Assembly (NCBI RefSeq): GCF_020080835.1 | Contig: NC_058162.1 | Location: forward strand, 2,790,001 to 2,854,000 | Source: Cotesia glomerata | Taxonomy: Eukaryota; Arthropoda; Insecta; Hymenoptera; Braconidae | DNA length: 64,000 bases | Direction of reading: 5' to 3' | Shown here: piece after piece, positions 1 through 14,036 of the stretch | Layout: the number at the start of each line of letters is the position of its first letter | Numbering within the stretch: the stretch's first letter is position 1 | Position numbers and translations under genes: made by a program | The notes under the pieces: generated by a model | What the model was told of the DNA's origin: nothing | Database searches by the model: none | The model's input: the letters and a program-made list of their open reading frames with translations, nothing else

Positions 1-489
1 TGTCCACCCAGAAAAGAAAAGGTACTGTGCATGTATTGTAAACGAACCTTAATTACATAGATATAGATATACAAACGATTAGTGAATTTTTAGTTTATTG
101 CTAATTATAAATAAACTACATTGAATTAGACCGTGATCTTCGAAAGGATTTAGTTTTAAATCATACTGAAGCGTATAAAAAATAAATGGACTTGATCAGT
201 TAAGTTTTTCGGCAGTTATCGTGACTACGCCAGTTTCCATACATACATTTGACAGCCGGATGTCCACGGAATAATTTTTTAGACATTTTTTTATATATTT
301 AAAAAGCAAAATGTCTTTTAAAAATGTCATAAGTGTTGAAACTAGTGTTTTTCGATGACATTTTTGTGTAAATATTGTTCTACAAGTGTGATAGAAAATA
401 AATAGAGACAATTTTAGTTCAAGAAATCGCTTGATTTTTGTAAGGCGAGTGTAGAGCACAGCCTCATCCACTTCGCTTATGAGGCGTGC
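1..489 (-). mobile_element. 570-bp TIR element, copy 1 (cut by window edge)
   Basis: This is the first of three near-identical copies, the others being at 514-1079 and 5236-5805. It starts inside the element at the TGTCCACCCAG motif and ends at GAGGCGTGC, the reverse of the left end GCACGCCTCAT seen in the other copies. On the minus strand an ORF (196-471) runs in from the terminal repeat and ends in the sequence AEKLN. The same ORF is intact in copy 2. The family is not one I recognise. Terminal inverted repeats and multiple dispersed copies support a DNA-transposon-derived repeat. Confidence 0.7.
196..471 (-). CDS. Conserved short ORF inside 570-bp element (copy 1)
   Basis: A 91-codon reading frame on the minus strand, almost identical to the 87-codon frame in copy 2 (787-1050). 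It is rich in Lys and Leu, with the segment LTKIKRFLELK near the start and METGVVTITAEKLN at the end. No known domain is recognised. Some differences between copies, such as GTA/GTG Val and AAT/AAC Asn near the C-terminus, are synonymous, but others change residues, so selection is unproven. The frame continues upstream into the terminal repeat without a stop, so the true start is uncertain. It may be only part of a repeat and not a gene. Confidence 0.3.
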   Translation of the reverse strand: MDEAVLYTRLTKIKRFLELKLSLFIFYHTCRTIFTQKCHRKTLVSTLMTFLKDILLFKYIKKCLKNYSVDIRLSNVCMETGVVTITAEKLN

Positions 490-513
490 AAAAGTTTGAA
501 AATTTCAAAATTA

Positions 514-1079
514 GACGCCTCATAATCTCATTTTTCATAATAAAATTGATTAAAATAAAATCCAAAAAATTCTTTTAAATTTTTCTCGCCATTGTACACC
601 CAGAAAAGAAAAGGTACTGCGCATGTATTGTCAACGAACCTTATTTACATAGATATAGATATACAAACGATTAGTGGATTTTTAGTTTATTTGTAATTAT
701 AAATAAACTACATTAAATTAAACCGTGATCTTCGAAAGGACTTAGTTTTTAATCATACTGAAGCGTATAAAAAAAAATGGACTTGATCAGTTAAGTTTTT
801 CGGCAGTTATCGTGACCACGCCAGTTTCCATACATACGTTTGACAGCCGGACAAACACGGAATAATTTTTTAGACATTTTTTTATATATTTAAAAAGCAA
901 AATGTCTTTTAAAAATGTCATAAGTGTTGAAACTAGTATTTTTCCATGACATTTATGTGTAAATATTGTTCTACAAGTGCGATAGAAAATAATTAGAGAC
1001 AATTTTAGTTCAAGAAATCGCTTGATTTTTGTAAGGCGAGTGTAGAACACAACTTTATCCGCTTCGCTTATGAGGCGTG
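514..1079 (-). mobile_element. 570-bp TIR element, copy 2 (complete)
   Basis: Complete copy bounded by GACGCCTCATAA on the left and TTATGAGGCG on the right, an inverted pair. The interior matches copy 1 and copy 3 closely from the AAAATTGATTAAAATAAAAT block through to the right end. It lies only 24 bp from copy 1 in the same orientation, so the two form a near-tandem pair. No target duplication is obvious. Orientation is given as that of the internal ORF. Confidence 0.75.
787..1050 (-). CDS. Conserved short ORF inside 570-bp element (copy 2)
   Basis: Reading frame of 87 codons matching the ORF of copy 1 over its whole length, with about ten residue changes and no gap. A central run (LVSTLMTFLKDILLFKYIKK) and the C-terminal METGVVTITAEKLN are identical. 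The third copy (5236-5805) has lost the frame through small insertions, for example in the T-rich stretch near 5586-5612. Function unknown; the hydrophobic and basic composition partly reflects AT-rich codons. Confidence 0.3.
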   Translation of the reverse strand: MFYTRLTKIKRFLELKLSLIIFYRTCRTIFTHKCHGKILVSTLMTFLKDILLFKYIKKCLKNYSVFVRLSNVCMETGVVTITAEKLN

Positions 1080-2493
1080 GAATTACATTGGAATTTTCTA
1101 AAAAACTGTCACCGGTATAGTGACGAGATAAATTAATTTCATTGATAAAAATAAGTCGACCCTAACCTTTGATGAAAAAGTTACAGATTAAGTGTCTAGG
1201 GATTGGAAGAATTATTTTCGAGTCAATGCTTTCTGCTGAGTTTTTTTTACTATTATTTTCGGTAATTTATTTGATGGACGACTTTTTGTGCAGATGCTGA
1301 CTAATTACTTGGATTTGGTAAATGAATAACTATTGAGTAAGTAATTTTTTATTTTCTGTTTTATTGTTTTAATTGTTCGAAAATTTTTTTAAGAATCAGA
1401 AAATTTTTCTAAAATTTTGACATTAATTTTTTTTATAAAAAAAAAGATTGAAATAATAAAACAAATTGTAAAGAAAGCTTAACGGTGTTAATAATCTAGT
1501 AAACAATAAGGTATTGTTCGCATGACAAAGTGTTACATTCATGAAACACGAGTTTAATATCCGAATGGATAATAATCGAAATGAAAACAAACCATTAGTA
1601 CATTCAAATTAATCTTTCGCTTAAAATAAACATGGTTATTCTATTCTATTAATAATTATGACTTGTAACAATTGTAGCTCGCATAATCCATTGCGTATTA
1701 GTTATATTTGTAAATAACTTTTCGGTTCTCGACTTTTTCATTCTGAGCTAAATATATACAAGTAATAGTAATTAATTCACAGGCAAATCAAATGCATAAT
1801 CATTGCATCCTTTTTAGAACGTAATTAAATTAAAAATTAAAGAGAAAATATAAATAACGTTAGCACTTTTATTAAATTAATGAGTCGCGTGTACACGAGT
1901 CCCGATTGTACACGGGACAATGTGTCACAGACAGCAGAGATAAATAATTTTCATATGTTTACTTCCACAGTCGGTAGATATGCAGTGGTGAGAAAGAAAA
2001 TTCATGATAATCTGACGGGAATAAAGTTTGAATTTGCTATTATTTATTGTTTTTCATTTATTTCGTGGTCAATTTGGTTTTTTGAAGGCTCAAATTTGTC
2101 AAAATTTTTGAGAAAATTATTTTTTATCAAACTTTTAATCGTACAATATATTTATTTCAATTTATCAGAAATTTAAATATTAAATAATTATAAAATTAAT
2201 TAAGGGGCATCACTAGTGAGAAATTGTCAAAAAAATCAATAATTATTTTTTGTCGATAGTGTATAATTGCAATATTAATATTATTATTTGAAATATGTTC
2301 AAATATATTTAAAAAAATTGTGTAATTTTTTGAAATTTCTTTCTCTAATTTTTTTATATAATAATTAATTTACTCGTTGAAAAAATTCTTTAGTAATCCA
2401 AATTTTTTAAATTTCGGTAGTTTCATAATTTTTCAATCAGAAAAATATTTAAAAAAAATTAGGAAAACGGTTGACCCTAAAGGCCATCCCTGC
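1080..2493. other. AT-rich intergenic DNA, nothing recognised
   Basis: No RNA gene, TIR pair or convincing exon is visible. A 98-codon open frame at 1880-2176 (+) has biased AT-rich codons and no recognisable motif, and I do not treat it as coding. Confidence 0.6.
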
Positions 2494-3769
<1,276 letters not shown>

Positions 3770-5235
3770 AAAAAAAAGCAACCATAAAACATTTTTGTCA
3801 TTTAAAATGACAAAAAAAGAATTTTTAAATAAACAAAAAAATTGAAGCTTTGTGCACGAATTAATTGTCAAAACTAGACAAATTAAAAAATAAATTCCCA
3901 GTTGAATTTAAAATGCAGCAAAAGAATTTTTTAATAAAGGAATTTCCACTTATTGAGCCGTCAAATATGACCGGTGACATGATAATTTAGAGGTTTCTGC
4001 GGTATGTAAAAGAGGATAATATATTTTTCCATTCCGGAGCAAACCACATGAAATATTGAGACGTGGTAACGAAAAATTTTCTGTTAGTCACGAGCAGGAC
4101 GTTGTAAATTGAACAAAAAGTTTAAACTTTGAATAGACGACAGGCGAATTCAATTCCATAAAATCCCCTAGTTTTAATATCAAACTCCGATTATTATTTT
4201 TTCATCCACCATTTGTTTGATACATTTGATCAATGGTATAACATAGTATTGTATATTTTGTAGTAATTCAATTGTAATTGGAAACTCGTATCATTTCGGT
4301 CCGTTTCATCCCGATCGATTTGTTTCGAATCATTTTCCAGTTGGTGACGAAGTTGAAGTACAAGCGGCAGGGAAAGGGACCGAAGTCAATTGTCATGCTC
4401 GGGATAGAACTTTTCGAGTGAAGAGACCATAAAATAACTATTGAGGATCCCACGAATTGTTTGCCTCCGCTGCTGTATTACTCTCTGTGGTTTTACGAAC
4501 CGGGTGTTATTGAAATTGTTTATTAAACTCGAGATATTGTAATTATCGGTCAATTATTCAAGTTTTTTCGCAAATATTTAGTTAACAAACACTTTATATT
4601 AATTTTGTGGTGAGCTATGATTAAATTCGTCGCAAAACTTTCTTACTTTTAATTCAATTTAATTATTCTAGTATGTGACGTAAACATCCCATAAGTGGTT
4701 ATAATTTTCCGATGTCAGGGATTGTTTTTGAACTTTCAACTTAGAAAAATTTCTACATTTTCGGTTTTCATGAAAGTTTCAGTGAAGTTAACAAAAGTTT
4801 TAATTATAATCGTGTAAAATAAAGTTATGTCGAGTATATTTTGCAATTCTTACTCTGCGGCTTGCTGGAAAAATATCAAACTTTATTTTCAATATAAAGT
4901 TACCGCAACAAAATTTGTCATGTGTCTACTACGTTGACATGAATAAGTCCTTGTCTTCTTTTATTTGTTCTATATACAATTAAGAAAGAAAGTTTTTTTA
5001 GTTCACTAAGAATTTGACTAGAACATAATCGAATTTTGTCGCAGGCAATGAAATAATTCATCTGTAATATAAACTGATTTGTTATTGCAACTTCTGGTAT
5101 AAAATATCTAACCAATTTATTACCATAAGTAGAATAAATTGTTACTATAACATATTTTTCTGTAATCCGGTCTTTTGTTATTTTTATGGGTATTGATTTA
5201 TGTCTATGACGAAAAAGTTTGGAAAATCCAAAAGC
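3770..5235. other. Intergenic DNA, no supported gene
   Basis: Single-copy-looking AT-rich sequence. A 122-codon open frame on the minus strand (4918-5286) overlaps the left end of the 570-bp element copy 3. It has no recognisable domain and no conserved partner here, so it is left unannotated. Confidence 0.55.
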
Positions 5236-5805
5236 GCACGACTCAATCTCATTTTTCATAATAAAATTGATTAAAATAAAATACAAATACTTTTAAATCT
5301 TTCGCGCCATTGTCCACCCAGAAAAGAAAGGTACTGCGCATGAATTGTAAACGAACCTTATTTACATAGATATAGATATACAAACGATTAGTGGATTTTT
5401 AGTTTATTGCTAATTATAAATAAACTACATTGAATTAGACCGTGATCTTTGAAAGGACTTAGTTTTAAATCATACTGAAGCGTATAAAAAATAAATGGAC
5501 TTGATCAGTTAAGTTTTTCGGCAGTTATCGTGACCACGCCAGTTTCCATACATACGTTTGACAGCCGGACGTCCACGGAATAATTTTTTTAAACGTTTTT
5601 TTTATTTATTTAACTTAAAAAGCAAAATGTCTTTTAAAAATATCATAAGTGTTGAAACTAGGGTTTTTCCATGGTATTTAAGTGTAAATATTGTTCTACA
5701 AGTACGATAGAAAATAAATAGAGACAATTTTAGTTCAAGAAATCGCTTGATTTTTGTAAGGCGAGTGTAGAACACAACCTTATCCGCTTCGCTTATGAGG
5801 TGTGC
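5236..5805 (-). mobile_element. 570-bp TIR element, copy 3 (ORF decayed)
   Basis: Bounded by GCACGACTCA on the left and TGAGGTGTGC on the right. It matches copies 1 and 2 along its length, including the TGTCCACCCAG block and the CGGCAGTTATCGTGACCACG block. The internal minus-strand ORF is disrupted by small insertions around 5586-5612. This copy is 4.2 kb from copy 2, so the family is dispersed and not a simple tandem array. Confidence 0.75.
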
Positions 5806-7592
5806 AAAACTAGATTAAATTGCATATGTTATGTAGTAATCACAAATAGTAAAATAAATAAACAAAATATCAACAACTATTAGCAGACATACAAGACTTA
5901 CAACATATAACGAGAAGTAGAGTATAAATTTGAGTAGAGCATTCATACTAAATTTCATCTATTCTTACACAACTAGTTTTTCATTTGAAACTTTATTATA
6001 ATTTGAAGCACAAAGTCTACTTGCATTCCAAATTGCTTCTTTTTTCACTGACAACTTTTAGATTTTCCATCCAGGTAGCAATTCTTTCATTCAAACTATC
6101 ACATTTTCATTTAAAAAATGAAATTCTTATTTCAATATATTTTAAATTAAAAATACTTAGTAGTTTTTTTTATCATACTCTAAATTTAACTATAATAACT
6201 TGAATTAAAATTCATTTACAGCAAAGACCTGACGTGACCGATAAAAGCGCTGCGTAAAAGCAATTCGATGAAATGTGTCTAGTATAATACTAATTAAAAA
6301 AAAAATTTAAATATCAATTTTACTAGAATGTCGTCATTTGAAAAAAAAAAAAAAAAAAAAGTTTCTGCTTTTAATTAAGAAAAATATTAATTGATAACTC
6401 TTTGAGAGAAGCAATTAATTTGTGAGTGCAATTGTACAAATACTTATCTCTTGAAGTTTTTCTAACGATATTATCACTTATTGCTTGTTCCTATGAAGCC
6501 CCGGTAACTACGAAGGCAGATAAATGAAACTCTTAACTATCAAAGCTTTTTATGAAGGCTTTCTGAACCAAAGAAATTGCATTTTCTATAGAACTATACC
6601 TCCCTTTTATATTAATTTCAGCCTAATCGTAGCACATTTGAAGCACCGGGCTGGAAATATAGAAGGAGCAGAAATATAAGGATATTTTCTAGGTATATAA
6701 GGGATAAGGTATGAGTGTGAGTGTAAAAAGAATAAAATCTTGAAGTCTTTTGACCTGTTATCTCCATGTAATCTTTCACTTATTGCGTTAGAGTATCCAA
6801 TATTACCAACGATTATAAGTAGTTAGAAAAAAAGACTATGTTTTTTAAATTAAATTTCATTTTATTGAATCTTGGTCAATTTTACACGCCTCAGAACGCG
6901 AAGCGCTTCTTTTTTTTTTTTTTGATTCATATGAATAATGCCCAGAGATAGTTCGAAAATTATGATTCAATGAATATTCGTTCAATTTTAAATAGAACGC
7001 GGAAAAAAGAAAAATGGAAAAATTACATTACATAATATAAGCGTGGCGCTCCGTATAAAAAACGGGAAAAATTACAGTTTCATATTGTAATTATTACAGA
7101 TTTTATAAGAATCACATTGAAGAATGTTATTCAATTTGCAAAATCATTTCTATTACAAGAAAATTCGGTTCCACCACAAAATCTCCCCGACAAAATTTCC
7201 CTGATAAAATACGCTTCAAAATTTCGTTGTGCCCTTTTATCATGGTTTTTGTGTATATTTGTACGAAATAGACCATCACAACTGTCAGAAATAATAATAT
7301 TATAATTTAAAATTAGATTTTAGAGAGGAGATTTTGTCGGGGAGATTTTGTCGTGTCACCGAAAATTCAACTTAACATTAAAAGAAAATCAATTTAGATA
7401 ACTTTTAAAGTATTGTATTGTTATTATTTATTATTTTTATTCTATTTACATTACTTAAATAAATTTACGTATAATATTAGTCCTTAAGATATGCATATTT
7501 TGATTTACCGAACGTTTTTTTGAGGAAAGAAATGATGCCGTATGTAACCAAAAAAATTTTTTTCTTAAATTTTCTGATATTTTTCAAAAAAT
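5806..7592. other. Intergenic DNA with one repeat fragment
   Basis: Mostly unique AT-rich sequence with a poly-A run near 6340-6360. Bases 7005-7125 carry a fragment (GGAAAAATTACATTAC, then GTGGCGCT, then TTACAGTTTCATATTGTAAT) that recurs in reverse complement at about 22914-23028, so it is a dispersed repeat remnant. No gene seen. Confidence 0.5.
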
Positions 7593-7663
7593 TGCACTAG
7601 CCGGGAATCGAACCCGGATCGCCCGCGTGGCAGGCGAGCATTCTACCATTGAACCACCAGTGC
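7593..7663 (-). tRNA. tRNA-Gly (anticodon GCC)
   Basis: Read on the minus strand, the 71-nt sequence opens with GCACTGGTGGTTCAATGGTA and closes with GGTTCGAATCCCGGCTAGTGCA. The acceptor stem pairs 7 bp (GCACTGG with CTAGTGC, one G-T wobble), and the T-stem pairs perfectly. The anticodon loop reads CTGCCAC, giving GCC at 7629-7631 (as GGC on the plus strand). Box A (TGGTTCAATGGTA) and box B (GGTTCGAATCC) are intact. A run of six T follows on the transcribed strand (7586-7591), a standard Pol III terminator. There is no intron and no encoded CCA. It should be functional for glycine GGC/GGU decoding. Confidence 0.97.
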
Positions 7664-9851
7664 TTATATTCCCCGGGTTAGAGCGCTCCGTAATGAGTGT
7701 ACAAAAAGTCCCTTTAATATCGGCGCCCCTCTAAATTCGACACCCACCAGAAATAACCAGGAGCTCTGGAGGGGGCTCAGTTACTTTCTCTGCTACTTCC
7801 ATGGTATAAGAGGAGTGGAAACGAGTTCCTAAGATCGATTGGAGAGGTACCAAGCGCGTAGTGAACGATTTTAGAGAGTTTCTACTTTTTAAACATCTAT
7901 AAAGTGATTTTCAATGATTTGTAAATATGATATGCAGGATTTGATGATTTTTTTACTGATTTATTTATGTAGAGACCTAAAAATGTTTCGCTTATGGAAG
8001 CAATTGTGGAATTTAAATAAATCTTGCAGAATAATGGATATGTTTGTCAGAATTGTTCACTCATATTTCTAAATAAATCTCACGATAAGTTTACGGAAAA
8101 AAAATCTTTTTAGGGGTTAAAATACCCGCAAAGTGAATGGTAAAATACTATAGTCTAGGGTAAAATTATATTGTTTACCTGACTAATGTATCCTATACAC
8201 CACAACCACAGTAGTGGTGCTGAGTAAACATTTCATCGAGTTACACCGAGAAATGGCTAGATAGCAAAGTGCTGTCACATCACAAGTTATATATTGTTCT
8301 AAAAAAGGTTTACTTTTTTTGGACTTAAGTTTTGATAGTCACAGTTACTAGAAATTAAAAACCATAATAATAATCTTAAAATCTTGATCACGCCCAGAAA
8401 ATGTGAATAACTTAAAATTGGTCACGGGAATTTAGGACAATAATTTCAAACTATGTATTGATTCTAGTTGAACGTTTGGTCCTTTTATTAGAACTTCCTC
8501 AGCAACTACAAATAAACATAAAATTTATAATCTTTGTATACAAAAATGTATGTAAAAAATTCATAGTACAATTATACTTTAATCATACTAGTTCACAGTT
8601 TAAAATATATTATTGTTGAAACATATAAAGTATTAGTATGTATCTTATAAAACATTTTTACAAAAATTAACAACTTACATAATAATAATATAAATATACT
8701 GTAAAAAATTTGTGAAATGGATGACTTTCAATTGATTTGATCCCTTCAGAGTGAAATTAATTCTGAGAAGAATTATATTTATATTATGAAGCATTTTTTG
8801 ATAAATTCTCTGTATAATAATTTATTTGTTAATTTAAGCCATAATTAGCACTCAAAAATCTTACTATCAGTAACACCGTATATACATAAATTTAGTCTGT
8901 CAAAGTAAGCTTCGAAACGGTACCATCGAACCCGAGAGCTGCAACTCGCCAATTAACCAAAGTGCACTTGTACTCGAAGGAACAGTATAGGTAACTCGCC
9001 GTCAATTTAATGGGCGTGAAGCAGTTCAATTTTATACGTACCACACACTGCTCGTAATTAAGAAAAAATTATAAAATAATTACCGTCGAAAAAACTCCAT
9101 CGGTTGTTCAATTTATGTTTGTAATTGTTAATTGGACGTACTTGCGAAAAATTTTCCAGTTATAGCTGCTCCAGTTATTATAGATGTTCAATATAAATTC
9201 ATTTTCTTGTGGATTGAAATCGAAATAGTGCAATCGACGCTCGATGACGTTTCCGTTGTAATGTACGGTAGATATAATATTGAGAGAGACGCAAAAAAGT
9301 TCAATAAATTGAATATCATCGGCATCAAGCCACTGAACGTTCATTATTCGAACCCACATCACTGGGGCGACAGATCGTTCATGTAAAGATTGAGAGTATG
9401 CAAAAAATACTTGACAAAAAGGTCACGTCTAGACAACTCATTATTTTTTATTTCAATTTATTGTTCTCATTCAAAATCAATTTGATATTTTTATTGACTA
9501 GCATTTTTAAAATAATCAAAAAATTCTTCTACAGGAAAATAAACTACGCGGAAAACAAAGTGGCTTTAAAATCTCATCTGGTCATACAATTTTTGTATCA
9601 CCTGTGAAGTCGACAGAGGTGAACCTAAATTTACATTACCAGGTGATAGAATTTTTGTATCCAACGTATTTTAAATGGAACTAACTTGGCGGTGATATAT
9701 TTACCCTTAAACCTTGAAATAAATTTTTCAAGACAATATTTTTTTAGCATTGAACATACAAAATCATCAGACATGTTATTTTCACGTTTTTTTATAACAA
9801 ATTCTTAAAAATAAAAAAATACATACGCTACGAAACATCAACAACAAATAG
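7664..9851. other. Intergenic DNA, no supported gene
   Basis: No TIR pair or exon recognised. Overlapping open frames on both strands at 9108-9386 lack motifs. A 50-bp phrase near 8699-8748 (TGTAAAAAATTTGTGAAATG and on) recurs in diverged form near 18593-18642, suggesting an old repeat. Short stretches around 9590-9660 and 10137-10160 contain GTGATACAA/TTGTATCAC palindromes. Confidence 0.5.
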
Positions 9852-10059
9852 GGTAGAAGTACCGTTTGTGGCCACTGTACCATTTATGGCCATTTATTGT
9901 TCAAATAAACGATAGAAATGACTTTATATTAATAAACCATTACAAACTCAATTTCTTTTAATATAAATTTTTTATAACTCAACAAAAATATGGTTATAAT
10001 ATTATAATTTCTTATAAATTAATTCAAATGTTAACTGGCCAAAAACGGTACTTCTACCC
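9852..10059. mobile_element. 208-bp MITE with GGGTAGAAGTACCG ends, TA target site
   Basis: Left end GGGTAGAAGTACCGTTTGTG and right end CGGTACTTCTACCC are inverted repeats extending over about 30 bp. The element is flanked by TA on both sides (9850-9851 and 10060-10061). The TA target and short non-coding body fit a Tc1/mariner-type MITE. Confidence 0.8.
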
Positions 10060-11831
10060 TATAACCTATACAATATTCAGGCGCATGCGTGTAGGGTACG
10101 CATAATTTACTTCACTATAATGTAAAATCTACATCACGGTGATACAATATTTGTATCACCTCAATCCAATATTAACACCGGTCGTACAATTGGATTTTTA
10201 CACCATTTGTGGTGTAATTTTTAAATCATCTTTTTTCCGTGTAAATTCATTGGTTAATAATTAAAAAATTTATAGCTATATTTTTGAAGCAAGTAAATTA
10301 ATAACCTATCTCTTAAAGTGCAAGTTCTTTCAGTAAAGTTGTAGCGAAAGGGTTGACCACAAGATTGTAAATTTTTATCAAACTTTATACAACTTTGATT
10401 TATATAGACTTTGCGAAAACTTTATTAAATACGATAACCTTACTAAAATATATTGAACTGCATGTTTTTGAACTGAAAGAGAAAATTCTTAAGAAAAGTC
10501 GGTACTGGCTTTGATCAATTTTATTGGCCTCAAACCAAGAGAAAAAATACTTGGGTAATTTTCTTTAATAAGAAATGTAAATATTTTGAAACAAATATTT
10601 ACTCAAACCAAGTTATTTTTTTTTCTGTCCATAATCTAAATAAATTAATTTAAAACAACAATGAAATTGAAAATAGTAGCTTTATAAACGGATTATAGAT
10701 ATTATAAAAGAGAGGAACTATTATCATATATAATCTCATTATCCTTCGAATACGTGACTAGCCAAGATTATCAAGTAAAGTGTACGCAGAGCAATCCGTG
10801 TCTTGACTTGGGATAAACCGGATTGTTGGATACAATTAGTCCACGAGATCAAACTACTCTGGGAACTGCTAGCTGGTAGAAATGCAATTAATCCGTTGAT
10901 CCTATTGATTCCACAGATATTCTATTTCATTTTATTTTAAAATTTATCAAACAGTCTTTTCTACTCATTCAAATTTTTTTCTAACGAATAGAATAGGTAT
11001 CACATGTTAAATTTTTTCCTAAATGACCTTTCACAAAAATTCTATTTCAATCACGAATATTGCCGGCTCATTTTCATTAGTGCCCAAATAGAGAAATTTA
11101 ATATCATTACTTTTGAATACTTTTAATGGAAAAAAAATATCCAGTACCTACCATACATTCCAATTTAGTGTATCACAAAGTAAAGTCTGCGTAACACTAA
11201 TTTATGCATTGAAATTAGGTGCTGCGTTTCACCAAATTAAATCAAATTTAGCTTCTACCGAAGGATAAATTTTGAATTAATAGATAAAATACGCTATAAT
11301 AAATTTTACTATCGGGTTAAATTGTTAAACTCGACGCTAGAAAAACCAGAAAAATTTTTATTATTCAATATGTTTTTATTGTAATATACATGAATTGAAT
11401 TTTGACGGTCGGGCTGAGCTCCGTAATATCAAAAGTGGTTTGTCTTGAATCCCATGGGTATAGGTCATCTTTGTTTTTTCCCCGCTCTTTATCTAATGCA
11501 CTTGGCTCTCGGATTTCAGCTCTTGGACCCTTTCCAATTGTTAGATTAATATTAATCACGTAATGGTATCGAATCAATGCTACTAAAATTACTATATTTT
11601 TTCGGATTCAATGCTTTTTATTTGACAGTAACTAGCAACGTGGTGACTAGAATATCTGATGCGGAACTATTTTTATTTTAAATTACGGAACCAATTTTTC
11701 TATTGAAAAATTATAAAAATGATTGGTTCTGTATTCTTATAACTTTTCGCTATATTTGCCTGAGAGTATTTGACAAAAAAATTATTTTTGAAGTTTTGAG
11801 TCGATTGATTGAATAATTCAAAAGTGAGGTA
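10060..11831. other. Intergenic DNA, no supported gene
   Basis: AT-rich, no recognised element with clear ends. Bases 10545-10628 have an AAGAGAAAAAAT/TTTTTTTTTCTGT arrangement reminiscent of the CACAGAAAA MITE family but too degraded to delimit. The 70-codon open frame at 11365-11577 (-) has no motif. Confidence 0.45.
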
Positions 11832-12529
11832 CACAGAAAGAAAAATTTCTTGGCTGGAGAACAAAATTCTTAGCTCAAGAAAATTTTCGGGTGCCTGAAG
11901 GAAAACCGAAGTTGTGTTGGCCGAAATAAAAATTTTTCTTTAAATTCTATTCTTGGTGGAAGTAATTTTTTCCTAATTCAAATTATCATAAATACTTGAT
12001 ACAATAAATTTTTATATTTGATCAAGATTTTTAGATACTTTAGGAAAGCAGCGCTACCTGCTTCAGCTGAGAAAAAAATTTTCTCACCTTGAGAAAATTT
12101 TTCTCTTGAATATTTGATACCCATTTTATATTATTTTAGCGTGCAATTATACATATTGAATGAAAAAAAATGATGAAATATTATTTGATCTTCCCATTTG
12201 ACATGTTAATCAATAAAAATATTAATGAAAATTTACTTCTTTCTTTATATTTAATTTTTTGGAGTAAAAGAGAAATTTTCTCAAGACAAGAAAATTTACT
12301 TCTATCAAGAACTAAATTTTTTGGAGCAAGAGGCTGAATTTTCTTAAAACAAGATTTTCTTGAATTAAATAAATTTTTTTGGATCAAGATACGTATTTCT
12401 TAAAGCAAGAAAATTAATTTTGTTAGAATAAGTGAAATTTCTTGTGTCAAAAAAAATTTTTTTTTTCGCTCAAGAAAATAATTAGGAAGAAAAATATTTT
12501 CTTGGCTCAAGTGAACCTTTTTTTCTGTG
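11832..12529. mobile_element. CACAGAAAA-family MITE, 698 bp, TA target site
   Basis: Starts CACAGAAAGAAAAATTTCTT and ends TTTTTTTCTGTG, with TA on both sides (11830-11831, 12530-12531). The interior is built from many inverted variants of TCAAGAAAATTT, so a single strand could fold extensively. Shorter relatives lie at 36390-36590, 50846-51008 and 55074-55300. Non-coding. Confidence 0.8.
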
Positions 12530-13430
12530 TAAAAAAAAACTAACGAAAAATTACTAATTTTTAAATGTTAAGTAATTAAATTTAAAAGGAAAAAAATGAT
12601 AGTTAAATCACAAAAGATTATCTAAATTTCAATGTACTTAATCAGAGCAGGATTAGGGATGAATTAAATGTAATCACTTTATCAATATGCCACTTGACAA
12701 ACATTAATAATCAATTGTAATAGCAGACAGATTAATAATCTTCAAAACGAGAGCTTCGTATAATTTGATTAGCGTATGTATCAAGGAACCGATAATTAAT
12801 CTTTAATCCCTCCAGTGATCCTGTTCAAGTTTATATATAATGCTCTGGACTTAGCGCGGCCCGTAGATTATACTTGACACTAATCTACATCCACATTTAT
12901 ATCGCCAACTAAATATGTTATCTTCCACCAGTGATAATGATAAATTGTAATTCCTTTTCGGGACATTTATCTGCATGTCTTGTTAAAAAAAATTCACCAT
13001 ACATTTTTGGCTCTAAATTAAAATTTTCTTATAACTACAACAGATATATGGCGCATATACTTTTCCGCGACTTGGAAATGTTAAATTTGTAAGGATTATA
13101 TTAAATTTAAATTTTCTATACTCTACTCAAGAATTCCATTTATCAGTCGAGTAATGCTGCCTAATTTTAAAGTCTGGTGTCGCCTCTCCGTATAAATTGT
13201 CGCTATTTTTATAATTTTTTTCCGAGTAATAATATAGCATATACTTTCATCCTATTATTCAAAAATGAATAAGTGAATCAACATTTGCAGGTGAATTACG
13301 GATCATATTATTACTTTTATGTCATTATCTGTTTTTTAAATTCACTTAGAAATTCGTATCTTTTCAACTTTAAATGAAATCACAAGTTTTCAAGTAAAAG
13401 TTTGAATTTAATTAATTGATAAAAAGTGTA
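12530..13430. other. Intergenic DNA, nothing recognised
   Basis: AT-rich sequence without TIR pairs, RNA genes or convincing exons. Confidence 0.5.
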
Positions 13431-13701
13431 CACTGATAGAAGGATTTATTTGTATTAAAAAATATTTGTTAATATTTAACAAATCATTTATTAGAGACCA
13501 TTTTTTAGTATTAAACAAATATTTCTTAGTATTTAAAATCATTCGTTTGTATTTAATAAATCTGATATTCATTTATTAAAGATTAATAAATCTTTTTAAA
13601 TACTAAAAAATATTTGTTAAGGACTAAAAAGTGGTCTCTAATAAATGATTTGTTAAATATTAACAAATATTTTTAACTATAAACAAATCCTTCTATCAGT
13701 G
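13431..13701. mobile_element. 271-bp palindromic MITE, CACTGATAGAAGGATTT ends, TA target
   Basis: Left arm CACTGATAGAAGGATTTATT and right arm ending AATCCTTCTATCAGTG are nearly perfect inverted repeats of well over 60 bp, with a palindromic body built from AAATATTTGTTAA motifs. TA flanks at 13429-13430 and 13702-13703 mark a TA target duplication. Non-coding foldback of Tc1/mariner type. Confidence 0.88.
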
Positions 13702-14036
13702 TATAGATTTTGGCATAAAAAAATTTTTTTGTGTAAAAAAAAAAATTAATCGCATTAATAAATGAGTATTTTTGCTTCATTGCAGAGTAATAAATTGCAG
13801 GCGCGTTGAGCGTGTTTTCTTAAATGATTATTTTAAAGCTTTAAAGTGCTATAATACAGAAAACCGCGAGTTTAAGTACAAATAGCGCTGGAATAGAGTA
13901 TTTTTGCGGTATTCTTAATGTTTCATATATTTCATTTTATTTCAACAAAGAACTTTTTGTAATTTGCTTCTAGTAAATAAGAAAGATTTTTATTCATTTT
14001 AATGTATCGTTTTGTTGTTATTATTATTTTTTAAAA

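Noticed and set aside
4918..5286. 122-codon minus-strand frame
   Set aside because: Overlaps a repeat end; no motif and no second copy of the non-repeat part; plausible by chance in AT-rich DNA.
9108..9386. Overlapping 84-codon frames on both strands
   Set aside because: Mirror frames of the same DNA without recognisable motif.
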